From Anaerolineales bacterium (GTDB lineage Bacteria > Chloroflexota > Anaerolineae > Anaerolineales > Villigracilaceae): 64,000 bases of DNA. The notes below the pieces were generated by a model, which had not been told where the DNA came from, did not search any database, and saw only the letters and a list, made by a program, of their open reading frames with translations. The translations under genes were made by a program, and so were the position numbers. Below are positions 53,197 to 61,631 of the stretch, piece by piece (position 1 is the stretch's first letter; every line of letters begins with the position of its first letter). The stretch covers positions 1 through 64,000 of the forward strand of contig JAGVAO010000061.1 of NCBI GenBank assembly GCA_020060235.1, written 5' to 3'.

Positions 53197-54636
53197 TCAA
53201 CGGGCATCGACCAGGTATAACTCCAAAAAACCGACACGCTGGAGCCAGGTAAGGCTCTCCATATCGAAGAGATTCAATTCCAACCGCTTTTGGGCAATAA
53301 CCTGCTCAACGGTCTGCTCATAGTAGGTTGATGTCAATATAAAGGCCCGCTGAAAATCTTCACGAATGTGCCAGGCTGAATCGTCCACGCCTTCACGGTG
53401 CAGGTAATACCAGAGCGTCGTATCGTTTGGATAGCCAGCCAAGACCATATCGCCAGGCTGGATTGCGCGCGCTATATCATGAGCGATGACTTCAACATTG
53501 CTTAATTTGTTCCAACTGGCGGGGATTTCAGGAACGGAAACCAGGGCCATAAATGCCAGCAGGCCTATGGACAGGAAAACCAGCCCTTTACTGGCATTAA
53601 ACTTCATCCCCTTGAGGAGCCAATCAGTCAACCCGAGCCAGCCTGAGGCAGCCCAGAGCATGCCCAGGGGCAACAGGAAAGAGAAGAAACGGTCAAAAAT
53701 TTGCGGGTGGCGGAGAAGAACGTAAAGGGTAATCCACAACACAATCGGAACGGCAAAATGGAAACGGGCGCCAGCGTTCCGCGCCGAAAAGACCAGGGAC
53801 AGCGCAATGCCGAGGATGAGCAAAAAGCCTAAGACTGGCAGCATTTCCCGATTCCAAAATTCCCAGATTTGAGAAAGTTGACGCAGGAGAATTTTTGAAA
53901 AATAAGCATCAGGCTCAACCGGCTGGATAAAACTGTTGGCAAATAATTTCCGCCAGCCGGTGACAAGCAATACCGGGGTATAGAATGCCAGGGTCAAGAG
54001 ACCCGCCACAAAACCAGAAGAAAGCCAATGCAAGTAAGGCGAAAATCTTCTCTCGCCGCGCATCCAGGTTTCGCCCAGGGCCCAGAGATAAATTCCGCCC
54101 GCAGGCAGGGCCATGGTCGGCACCGAGAGGAATCCCAGCGCAATACTTATCGAAAGCCCAAGCCAATCATGCCACCTGCCCTTTTCGATTGCAGACCAGG
54201 CAAACAAGAAGCCAGACAGGGTGAACAGGCTCACCAGGCTATAGCCGCGCGCGCCAGTATCGTAATGAATAATTGCTGGCAAGCCGGCCACCAATGTAGC
54301 GGCAAGCAAAGCGACATTGGTGTTGTACAAACGCCTGCCCAGCCCATAGACCAGGGGAATGGCCGCCAACCCGGTCAGGGCCGCGGGCAAGCGCAACATC
54401 CAGGGGTGATTGCCTAACAGGCCCGTGCTTATTTTGATAAGCAAAGTATTGAATATGTGGTTATTGGGCAGGCTGTAATCTGATAGTATCCCCCACCAGT
54501 CCTGCCGGACAAAGGCCATGTAGGTGTAGGCTTCATCGTAAGTAACCGGCAAATTCAGTTTTTCTACGCGTAAAACCGCCCCCAGGAAAATAATACTAAT
54601 AAGCAGGCTGTTTTGTTCCAGAAACTTAAGTTTCAC
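53197..54636 (-). CDS. GT39-like membrane glycosyltransferase (dolichol-phosphate-mannosyl-type)
   Basis: This 479-residue polytopic protein (about ten helices) has the acidic pair in TYDEAYTYMAF (first luminal loop), the signature of PMT/ArnT-type GT-C glycosyltransferases, and NHIFNTLLIKI. It moves sugar from a polyprenyl-phosphate donor to an extracytoplasmic acceptor. The C-terminal soluble part (about 370-479) is AT-richer. The ATG overlaps the coaX stop by eleven bases. Confidence 0.82.
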   Translation of the reverse strand: MKLKFLEQNSLLISIIFLGAVLRVEKLNLPVTYDEAYTYMAFVRQDWWGILSDYSLPNNHIFNTLLIKISTGLLGNHPWMLRLPAALTGLAAIPLVYGLGRRLYNTNVALLAATLVAGLPAIIHYDTGARGYSLVSLFTLSGFLFAWSAIEKGRWHDWLGLSISIALGFLSVPTMALPAGGIYLWALGETWMRGERRFSPYLHWLSSGFVAGLLTLAFYTPVLLVTGWRKLFANSFIQPVEPDAYFSKILLRQLSQIWEFWNREMLPVLGFLLILGIALSLVFSARNAGARFHFAVPIVLWITLYVLLRHPQIFDRFFSFLLPLGMLWAASGWLGLTDWLLKGMKFNASKGLVFLSIGLLAFMALVSVPEIPASWNKLSNVEVIAHDIARAIQPGDMVLAGYPNDTTLWYYLHREGVDDSAWHIREDFQRAFILTSTYYEQTVEQVIAQKRLELNLFDMESLTWLQRVGFLELYLVDAR

Positions 54637-55399
54637 GTTGGTTCATTTCCCAGATAATACGTAGGCCATCCAGCGTCAGCCAGGGGGCAATGTGGTCAAT
54701 GACCTCGGTTTCGCGGGCGACAACTTCCGCCAGCCCGCCGGTGGCAATCACTTTCATCTGCGGCCCCAGTTCTGCCCGGAAGCGCGCCACCATGCCCTCG
54801 ACCATGCTGACGTACCCGAACAGCAACCCCGACTGCATGGCATGGACGGTGTTGCGCCCGATGACGCTCGGCGGGCGCTGCAAGTCGATGCGCGGCAATT
54901 TGGCCGCCCGCTGGAACAAAGCCTCGGCAGCCAGGTTGACCCCGGCGGTAATTGCCCCTCCCAGATAGTCGCCTTCGGCGGTGACAGCGTTGAAGGTAGT
55001 GGCTGTGCCAAAATCGACCACGCAGGCCGGGCCGCCGTACAACTTCATCACCGCCGCCGCATCGCAGACGCGGTCCGCGCCAACCGCTTTGGGGTCTTCG
55101 TAACGAATGCGGATGCCGGTCTTGACGCCCGCATCGACCACCAGCGGGTCAGTTTTCAAGTATTCGTTGCAGGCCCGTGTCACGCGCCCGGTCAGGTTGG
55201 GCACGACCGAGGCGGTGGCAATACCGGTCAGGTCGGCGGGTTTGTGTCCGGCATGGGTCAGCAGGCCAAGCAGTTGCAAGCCATATTCATCTGGCATACG
55301 GGCATGGTCTGTCGCCAGCCGCCAGTGCCAGGCCAGCGTTTCACCCTCGTATAAACCGATGGTCAGGTTGGTGTTGCCGATGTCGATGGTCAGTAGCAT
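54626..55399 (-). CDS. coaX: Type III pantothenate kinase
   Basis: The 257 residues start at MLLTIDIGNTNLTIGLY, the CoaX phosphate motif. GADRVCDAAA, VVDFGTATTFNAV and IATGGLAEVVA are the further ASKHA motifs. It performs the first step of coenzyme A synthesis, needs K+ and is not feedback-inhibited by CoA. It is followed by the membrane glycosyltransferase with overlapping frames, a frequent non-functional adjacency. Confidence 0.94.
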   Translation of the reverse strand: MLLTIDIGNTNLTIGLYEGETLAWHWRLATDHARMPDEYGLQLLGLLTHAGHKPADLTGIATASVVPNLTGRVTRACNEYLKTDPLVVDAGVKTGIRIRYEDPKAVGADRVCDAAAVMKLYGGPACVVDFGTATTFNAVTAEGDYLGGAITAGVNLAAEALFQRAAKLPRIDLQRPPSVIGRNTVHAMQSGLLFGYVSMVEGMVARFRAELGPQMKVIATGGLAEVVARETEVIDHIAPWLTLDGLRIIWEMNQRET

Positions 55400-55412
55400 A
55401 ATGTCGTCCTCT

Positions 55413-55440
55413 GTAAGGGCGATTCGTGAATCGCCCCTAC
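55413..55440. repeat. GTAGGGGC...GCCCCTAC palindrome, copy 2
   Basis: GTAAGGGCGATTC pairs with GAATCGCCCCTAC, with one mismatch. It lies between the methionine operon and coaX and shares outer ends with the palindrome at 30466-30494. Confidence 0.7.
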
Positions 55441-55445
55441 AATCA

Positions 55446-57287
55446 TTATTTCGATGCCTCGATAATCTCCGCCACCAAATCATAACGGTGGAATTGCGGC
55501 ATGATGTAAACACCCTGCCCCCATTCCTTGATTTGCTGGATTAATTCAATCGCAATTTTAACACCTTCGGCGGAGGCTGATTCTGCGGACTCTATCCGTT
55601 TCATGGTCGATTCGGGAATCACAATTCCTGGCACTTCGTTTTGCAGGAAGTTGGCATGGCGCACGCTGGCGAGGGGCAGGATGCCGACCAGCACCGGTTT
55701 GTCGAGCGGCGCGCCGGTCTCTTGGGCGAAACGCTGTAAAAATGCCCTGGCTTTTTCGGCGTCATAGATGGGCTGGGTCAGGAAGAAATCCGTTCCGGCT
55801 TTGAGTTTGCGTTTGAGATTTTTGATTTCGGTCTCAGGCTGGGGCGAACACAAATTGAGCGCGGAACCGGCAAAGAAGGAGGTCGGCTGGCCTATCGATG
55901 TGCCGGAATGGTCAACGCCAGCGTTGAATCCCTGCTTGATGAGTTTAATCAGGCCGGATGGAACCAGGTCATAATTATCGGCGGCTTCGGGGTAATCGCC
56001 TATCGAGGTCGGGTCGCCCATGACGACAAAGATGTTGCGAATGCCCAGGGCGTGCGCGGCCAGCAGGTCACCCTGCACGCGCAGCAGGTTGCGTCCGCGG
56101 GTTGGGAAGTGCAGGGTGGTTTCTATTTCCACTTTGCGCTGGACAGTGTTGCAAACCGCCCAGGCCGACATGCGCATACGCGCCATCGGGCTGTCGGCCA
56201 CGTCGATGACATCGGCTCCGGCTTCCTTGAGCAGCGAGGCAGCGGCCACCAGTTTTTGGGTTGCCAGCCCACGCGGCGGGTCCATTTCAACGGCGAAGAC
56301 AAACCGTCCGGATGCCAGTTTCTGCGCCAGTTCGGAGGGAACCTCGGCGGGTTCGGCATCGCCCGTCGAAACGGCGGACAGGCTGACGGGTTCGACCGTG
56401 ACCGCCGGGGCGGAATCCAGCGTATTTCGCATGGCGGCAATATGTTCGGGCGTTGTCCCGCAGCATCCGCCTATTACATTGGCCCCGGCTTTCCAAAACT
56501 CGAGCACGTAATCGCGGAAATATTCGGGCGCGGCGGCGTACATCACCCGCCCGCCAACGTGTTCGGGCCAGCCCGCGTTGGGCTTGACCCACAGGCGGGC
56601 TTCGGGGGCTGCGCGGCGCATTTCGCGCAGGATGCGGATGAGTTGGGCCGGCCCGCCGGAACAGTTGACGCCGATGACATCGGCCCCGGCTTCGGCCAGG
56701 GACTTTGCCACTTTGGCCGGGTCGTCGCCGAGCAGGGTGCGGTCGTCGCGGGTAAAAGTCATGGTGGCGACAACCGGCGTTTCGGGCAGTGTGGCTTTGG
56801 CGGCGGCGATGGCTTCGACGGTTTCGTACAGGTCGGTCATGGTTTCGATGACGATTAAATCGACCCCGGCCAGGGCTTGAATCTGTCCGGCGAAGGCTTC
56901 ACGGGCTTCGTTGGGCTGGACGCGCCCGTAAGGGGCCAGGCGCACGCCGAGCGGCCCGACATCGCCAGCAACAAGCACATCTTTGAACGAAGCATCCACC
57001 ACGCGGCGGGCAAGGGCAACAGCAGCGCGGTTGATTTCGGCGGTTTTTTCGTCCAGGCCATGTTTGTGTAGTTTGTAGCGGTTGGCGCCGAAAGTATTGG
57101 TCAGGATGATTTGCGCACCCGCTTCGATGTACTGACGGTGGACATCGGCGACTTTGGCCGGGTCGGTCAGGTTGAGTTCGTCGAAACAGTGGGTGTGCTC
57201 CACGCCGTGGGTGTGGAGGAGGGTACCCATCGCGCCGTCAGCGAGCAGGGGGGTGGGGGATTGGAGTAACTGTAAAAAGTTTGGCAT
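55446..57287 (-). CDS. Bifunctional homocysteine S-methyltransferase / methylenetetrahydrofolate reductase
   Basis: This 613-residue fusion has two domains. The N-terminal domain (1-300) is a zinc-dependent homocysteine methyltransferase with DGAMGTLL, GVNCSGGP and GGCCGTTPEHIAAM. The C-terminal domain (about 330-613) is a MetF-type FAD barrel with FAVEMDPPRGL, VTD-like DVADSPMARMRM and FFLTQPIYD. It makes 5-methyl-THF and can methylate homocysteine. It follows metH by 12 bases, in the same SAM-controlled operon. Confidence 0.92.
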   Translation of the reverse strand: MPNFLQLLQSPTPLLADGAMGTLLHTHGVEHTHCFDELNLTDPAKVADVHRQYIEAGAQIILTNTFGANRYKLHKHGLDEKTAEINRAAVALARRVVDASFKDVLVAGDVGPLGVRLAPYGRVQPNEAREAFAGQIQALAGVDLIVIETMTDLYETVEAIAAAKATLPETPVVATMTFTRDDRTLLGDDPAKVAKSLAEAGADVIGVNCSGGPAQLIRILREMRRAAPEARLWVKPNAGWPEHVGGRVMYAAAPEYFRDYVLEFWKAGANVIGGCCGTTPEHIAAMRNTLDSAPAVTVEPVSLSAVSTGDAEPAEVPSELAQKLASGRFVFAVEMDPPRGLATQKLVAAASLLKEAGADVIDVADSPMARMRMSAWAVCNTVQRKVEIETTLHFPTRGRNLLRVQGDLLAAHALGIRNIFVVMGDPTSIGDYPEAADNYDLVPSGLIKLIKQGFNAGVDHSGTSIGQPTSFFAGSALNLCSPQPETEIKNLKRKLKAGTDFFLTQPIYDAEKARAFLQRFAQETGAPLDKPVLVGILPLASVRHANFLQNEVPGIVIPESTMKRIESAESASAEGVKIAIELIQQIKEWGQGVYIMPQFHRYDLVAEIIEASK

Positions 57288-57299
57288 TTTGTTTTCCTG

Positions 57300-60200
57300 C
57301 TATCGCATCAACTGCTCAACTCTCGACTCACCTACCGAGTAATACTTCGCCTTGGGATGATGCACAATAATTGCCGCAGTGGATTGCTCGGGGATTAACT
57401 GGTAAGCCGGGCTGAGACTCATGCCGAGTTCGCTCTCAGCCGGGAGCAGGTCGAAGACTTTGCGGTGGTCTTCCAACTCAGGGATGGCGGGGTAGCCCCA
57501 CGAATAGCGTTTGCCCTGGCCGGCAGGCAGCCCCAACTCGCGGATGATGTGTTCGTGCAGGTAATTGGCGGTGGCTTCGGCGGTCTGGACGGCCAGTCCG
57601 TGCACAAAGTAGCCTTCGGTGTAGTCGTGGGCGGCTTGAAGGGCGTCGAACTTTTCGGTGGCTTCCAGACCAACGGTGACAACCTGGAGGGCGACCACGT
57701 CCATCTGGCCGGATTCGACGCTGGCGAAGTAGTCGCTCAGGGCAAGATGGTCATCGTAGGGCTGGCGGGGGAAGGTCATTTTCGTCAACTGCCTGGAAAC
57801 AGCTGAAGGGTCGTAGATGATGAGGTCGTCGCCATCGGATTGGCAGGGGAAGTAGCCGTAGACGGCCTGGGGTTTAAGCCAGCCAGTTTTCATGGCGTCG
57901 CGCTTCATCTTGTCGAGCCGGGCGTCGAAGTCGGCTTTGAGTTTGGTCCACTCGTCACCGTGGGTGTTCTTGGCGCCCCACGAAAGCCGGTAGAGTTCGT
58001 TGATGTTCAGGTGCTGGAAAACCATCTCGAGCGGCATGGCGCGGACAACTTTCCAGCCGAAGCTAACGCCTTGCGGCAGCGAGACAGGCTGCGGGTCAAT
58101 TGTGCTGCGCTGTCCCGTTTTCCGGTGCTCCGGCGTCTGGGAAGCGCGCCCGAGTTCCATATCAGCATCTTTTTTCAATTGTTCCAGCAAAACCGGTTTG
58201 CGCTCGGGGTCGATGAGTTTGTCCATCGTTTCGAGGCCCTCGAAGGCGTCTTTGCAATAGAACACGCCGGGCTGGTAGTATTCGCCGTTTTCGGTTTGCA
58301 GGATGCGGCGGCCAAAGCGGCGGTTGATGGCAGCCCCACCGACCAGGACGGGGAATTTGAGATTGCGGCGTTGCAGTTCATTGACGATGAGCGGCATCTG
58401 CTTGGATGTGGAAACCAGCAGCGCCGAAAGGCCGATGGCGGTGGCATTGGATTCGACGGCTTTGCTGATAATGGTTTCCGCGGGGACTTGCTTGCCAAGG
58501 TCGATGACATCGTAGCCGTTGTTGGAGAGAATCGTCTTGACCAGGTTTTTGCCGATGTCGTGCACGTCGCCATAGACGGTGGCCAGCACGACCAGGCCCT
58601 TGCTGACGCCTTCCTGCTTTTCGAGATAGTTTTCGAGGTGGGCGACGGCTTTTTTCATCACTTCGGCGGATTGCAGCACGAAGGGCAGGATGAGTTCGCC
58701 CGCGCCGAATTTGTCGCCGACTTCTTTCATGGCTGGCAGCAGGACGGTGTTGAGGACGCGCACGGCGGTCTCGTGTTTGCTCGGTTCGGTGCCATCGGCA
58801 ACAATTTCATCGATATCGGCTTCGATATTTTCCTTGTGCCGCGACAGGATGCGCCAGTGGATGCGCTCCGCGACGGTCATGCCAATGGTCGGGTCGACCT
58901 GTTCTTTCTCACCGCTGCCCTGGAATCCCTCGAAATATTCGATATAACGCTGGAGTGCGTCGGGGCGGCGGTTGAAAATCAGGTCTTCAGCCAGTTCGCG
59001 TTCCTCGGTGGGGATTTCGCCATAGGGCTTGACGTGCGCCGGGTTGACAATCGCCATATCCAGCCCGGCTTTGACGCAGTGGTAAAGCATAATCGAATTG
59101 AGCGTCGGGCGGGCGTTGGCAGACAGGCCAAAGGACAGGTTCGAGACGCCCAGCGAGGTCAGTACACCGGGCAGGTTCTCTTTGATAAGCCGGATGCCTT
59201 CGATGGTCTCGATGGCCGACTCGGCAAATTCCGGGTCGCCGGTGGCGAGGGTGAAGGTCAGGTCGTCGAAAACCAACGCGGAGGGGGCCAGGCTGTGCTC
59301 GTTGACGGCCACATCGTAAATGCGTTTGGCAACGGCCAATTTATCTTCGCGGGTTTTGGCCATGCCCTTCTCGTCGATGGTCAGGATGATGACGGCAGCG
59401 TTGTGTTCTTTGGCGAGTTTGAAAATCTTGTCGGCTTTTTCGCGCCCTGCTTCAAAGTGAGTCGAGTTGATGAGGCAGCGCCCCGGCGCGGTTTTCAGCG
59501 CCACTTCGAGCACGTCCACTTCGGTGGTGTCGATGACCAGCGGCAGGTCGATGCCCGCCGTCACCAGTTTGCGCACCACCTGCTTCATCAGGAAGGGCTC
59601 ATCGGCACGTTCGGTGACAGCCACCGAAATATCCAACCCGTGCGCACCGTTGCTGACCTGGTCCTGCGCGACGGTCAAGATGGAGTCCCAGTCTTCGGCC
59701 AACAGCAGGCGTTTGAAGGCACGGCTGCCCTGGGCGTTGCAGCGTTCGCCAATCAGGAAGGGCGCCGGGTCTTGCTGCATGGTCATGGCCTTGATGCCGG
59801 ATGCCAGTTTCGGCACGCCGGATTCGGGACGCGGCGGGTGCTGGAAGTTGTTCAACTTTTCGACGAGCAGTTTCAGGTGCTCGGGCGTAGTGCCGCAACA
59901 TCCGCCGACAACCGAGATGTTGTTTTTGGTGACAAATTCAACCAGCGCATCTGAAAACGGCTCCGGCTCGAGCGGGTAAACCGCCTGACCATCGACATTC
60001 AGCGGCAGTCCGGCATTCGGAATGCACGAAACGGGCAGGCGCGTGCCTTCTCCGAGGATGCGAATCGGTTCGCGCATGTGTTCGGGGCCGGTCGAGCAGT
60101 TCAGGCCGATGACGTCAATCGGCAGGTCTTCGAGGATGGCGATGGCAGCTTCGGCGTCGGTGCCGAGCAACATGCGTCCGCTGGTGTCGAGGGTAATCTG

Positions 60201-60806
60201 ACATTGAATCGGCAGCCAGACGCCGGTCTCCTCGAAGGCTTTGGTCACGCCATTGATGGTTGCCTTGACTTCGAGAATGTCCTGCGAGGTCTCGATGAGA
60301 ATCACATCCACGCCGCCTTGAATCAGCCCGACCGCCTGCTCACGGAACAGGTCGGCCAACTCGTCGAACTGCATATTCGACAGTTCAGGGTCATCAGCGG
60401 AGGGCAGTTTTCCCGAGGGACCAATGGAACCGGCGACGAAGCGCGGCTGGCCGGTTTTGGCGGCATACTCGTCCGCGAGGCGGCGAGCCAGAGAAGCGGC
60501 TGCCACGTTGACTTCGATGGTGCGCTCGCCAATGCCATATTCCCCCAGCGTCAACCGGTTGGAGCGGAAGGTGTCGGTTTCGAGCACATCCACGCCGACG
60601 TCGAGAAAGGAGCGGTGGACTTTCTCGACGGCTTCGGGGTACGAGATGACGAGGAAGTCGTTGCATCCGTTGTATTGTTCGCCGCCAAAGTGCTCGGCGG
60701 TCAGGTTTTGCTTTTGCAGGCTGGTGCCCATCGCGCCATCGAAGACGAGCACTTTCTTTTCGAGGGCGTCGAGGTAGCGGCGGTTGGTGTAGGTGCGAGG
60801 GGTCAT
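57300..60806 (-). CDS. metH: Cobalamin-dependent methionine synthase
   Basis: This 1,168-residue protein has the four MetH modules. They are the homocysteine domain (DGAMGTSLQ, zinc Cys in GLNCSTGPEHM and GGCCGTTPEHL), the pterin domain (RCNAQGSRAFKRLL, SVAVTERADEP), the B12 domain with the lower-ligand motif DVHDIGKNL (DxHxxG), and the C-terminal reactivation domain ending in YSVGESRVEQLMR. I start at MTPRTYTN, with AGGAG eight bases upstream. It transfers methyl from methyl-THF to homocysteine. Confidence 0.95.
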   Translation of the reverse strand: MTPRTYTNRRYLDALEKKVLVFDGAMGTSLQKQNLTAEHFGGEQYNGCNDFLVISYPEAVEKVHRSFLDVGVDVLETDTFRSNRLTLGEYGIGERTIEVNVAAASLARRLADEYAAKTGQPRFVAGSIGPSGKLPSADDPELSNMQFDELADLFREQAVGLIQGGVDVILIETSQDILEVKATINGVTKAFEETGVWLPIQCQITLDTSGRMLLGTDAEAAIAILEDLPIDVIGLNCSTGPEHMREPIRILGEGTRLPVSCIPNAGLPLNVDGQAVYPLEPEPFSDALVEFVTKNNISVVGGCCGTTPEHLKLLVEKLNNFQHPPRPESGVPKLASGIKAMTMQQDPAPFLIGERCNAQGSRAFKRLLLAEDWDSILTVAQDQVSNGAHGLDISVAVTERADEPFLMKQVVRKLVTAGIDLPLVIDTTEVDVLEVALKTAPGRCLINSTHFEAGREKADKIFKLAKEHNAAVIILTIDEKGMAKTREDKLAVAKRIYDVAVNEHSLAPSALVFDDLTFTLATGDPEFAESAIETIEGIRLIKENLPGVLTSLGVSNLSFGLSANARPTLNSIMLYHCVKAGLDMAIVNPAHVKPYGEIPTEERELAEDLIFNRRPDALQRYIEYFEGFQGSGEKEQVDPTIGMTVAERIHWRILSRHKENIEADIDEIVADGTEPSKHETAVRVLNTVLLPAMKEVGDKFGAGELILPFVLQSAEVMKKAVAHLENYLEKQEGVSKGLVVLATVYGDVHDIGKNLVKTILSNNGYDVIDLGKQVPAETIISKAVESNATAIGLSALLVSTSKQMPLIVNELQRRNLKFPVLVGGAAINRRFGRRILQTENGEYYQPGVFYCKDAFEGLETMDKLIDPERKPVLLEQLKKDADMELGRASQTPEHRKTGQRSTIDPQPVSLPQGVSFGWKVVRAMPLEMVFQHLNINELYRLSWGAKNTHGDEWTKLKADFDARLDKMKRDAMKTGWLKPQAVYGYFPCQSDGDDLIIYDPSAVSRQLTKMTFPRQPYDDHLALSDYFASVESGQMDVVALQVVTVGLEATEKFDALQAAHDYTEGYFVHGLAVQTAEATANYLHEHIIRELGLPAGQGKRYSWGYPAIPELEDHRKVFDLLPAESELGMSLSPAYQLIPEQSTAAIIVHHPKAKYYSVGESRVEQLMR

Positions 60807-60891
60807 TGATTTACTCCTGGTTTCTTTCGCATCGAATTCGCGAATTTTACGATTTATTTTTGTCGAATAAGTGCGGCGCATGTTGTTTGAT

Positions 60892-61335
60892 TTACTTGCC
60901 AATTTCGGAGATTTTTTCGGCATCTTCCAGCACCGCCCGCGCCCATTCGGTCACATCCTTGCAGTAGATTTCTGCACTTTCAGTTCGGACATCGCAAATC
61001 GTCCTGGCCCACGCGGTTTTGGCGATGACCGGCTGGCCGGTGCGGGATTTGATTTTGAACTGGCGTTTGCCGCTGTCAACCACATCCCGATTTTGTTGGC
61101 GGACGAGCGCGGGAGGTTTGTTTTCGACCAGGAATTCCCGCAATAACTCGCGCTCGTAAAGCCAGCCTTCCCGGGTCAGTTTGCTCGAATGCTGCAACAT
61201 ATAGGCGGCAACCGTCAGGTGGTGGACAGCGCCATAGCCGGGGTCGCTGAACTCGAGGGCAAGGAATTCGTCGAAGCGGGTCTGGCAGAGGCTGCCAGAC
61301 GCACCGCACTCGGGACAAATCTGTTCCTGTTCCAT
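60892..61335 (-). CDS. DUF5946-like zinc-ribbon protein in the methionine operon
   Basis: The 147 residues start at MEQEQICPECGASGSLCQTRFDEFLALEFSDPGYGAVHHLTVAAYMLQHSSK, with cysteines at 7, 10 and 17 and a His pair. It resembles the DUF5946 family of unknown function. It is the first gene downstream of the SAM-I riboswitch and 85 bases upstream of metH, so it belongs to the methionine regulon. A sulfur, methionine or cobalamin-linked role is plausible but not shown. Confidence 0.75.
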   Translation of the reverse strand: MEQEQICPECGASGSLCQTRFDEFLALEFSDPGYGAVHHLTVAAYMLQHSSKLTREGWLYERELLREFLVENKPPALVRQQNRDVVDSGKRQFKIKSRTGQPVIAKTAWARTICDVRTESAEIYCKDVTEWARAVLEDAEKISEIGK

Positions 61336-61350
61336 CCGAGCCTTTCCAAG

Positions 61351-61379
61351 TAACAAAAACGCCTCTCCAGCGAGAGGCG
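61351..61379 (-). terminator. Riboswitch expression-platform terminator
   Basis: An 8-bp stem CGCCTCTC/GAGAGGCG with loop CAGC (61360-61379) is followed on the minus strand by GTTTTTGTTA. It lies 20 bases after the aptamer and before the first gene. Confidence 0.88.
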
Positions 61380-61399
61380 ACAATCGAAAAGTGTCCGCT

Positions 61400-61495
61400 C
61401 TCATCTCCCAGGCCGCGCGGCCTGCCGGAATTGGCACCAGCATTTTGCGGTTGCCGAGGCTTCACAGGGCCGGTCCCTCTGCCTCTCTGGATGAG
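61400..61495 (-). promoter_or_regulatory. SAM-I (S-box) riboswitch aptamer
   Basis: The minus strand shows the S-box order: P1 CTCATC, CAGAGAGGCAGAGGGACC, GGCCCTGTGAAGCCTCGGCAACC split by the P2 kink-turn, GGTGCCAATTCC, then GAGATGAG closing P1. With SAM bound the terminator would form and shut off the DUF5946-like gene, metH and the fused reductase gene. Confidence 0.93.
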
Positions 61496-61509
61496 TACTA
61501 ATTGGGCAG

Positions 61510-61538
61510 TTTATATCATAGCGAACAAGGCTTGTCAA
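61510..61538 (-). promoter_or_regulatory. Promoter of the methionine operon
   Basis: A perfect TTGACA (61538-61533), a 17-base spacer and TATAAA (61515-61510) on the minus strand place the start about ten bases before the aptamer. Confidence 0.88.
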
Positions 61539-61568
61539 TTTAAATATCCCCCAGTTCACTATTCCCCA

Positions 61569-61597
61569 TTGTCAACCCTGCGATATACATTTATAAT
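61569..61597 (+). promoter_or_regulatory. rpsA promoter
   Basis: TTGTCA (61569-61574), a 17-base spacer and TATAAT (61592-61597) give a leader of about 28 bases that contains GCAATCTCTTT twice (61602-61612 and 61621-61631). Confidence 0.82.
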
Positions 61598-61631
61598 CGG
61601 CGCAATCTCTTTGTACTGGAGCAATCTCTTT

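Noticed and set aside
57840-59954. A 700-codon open frame on the plus strand inside metH
   Set aside because: It lies wholly within metH on the other strand. Its low-complexity Gly/Val/Asp translation shows no motif, so metH is the real gene.
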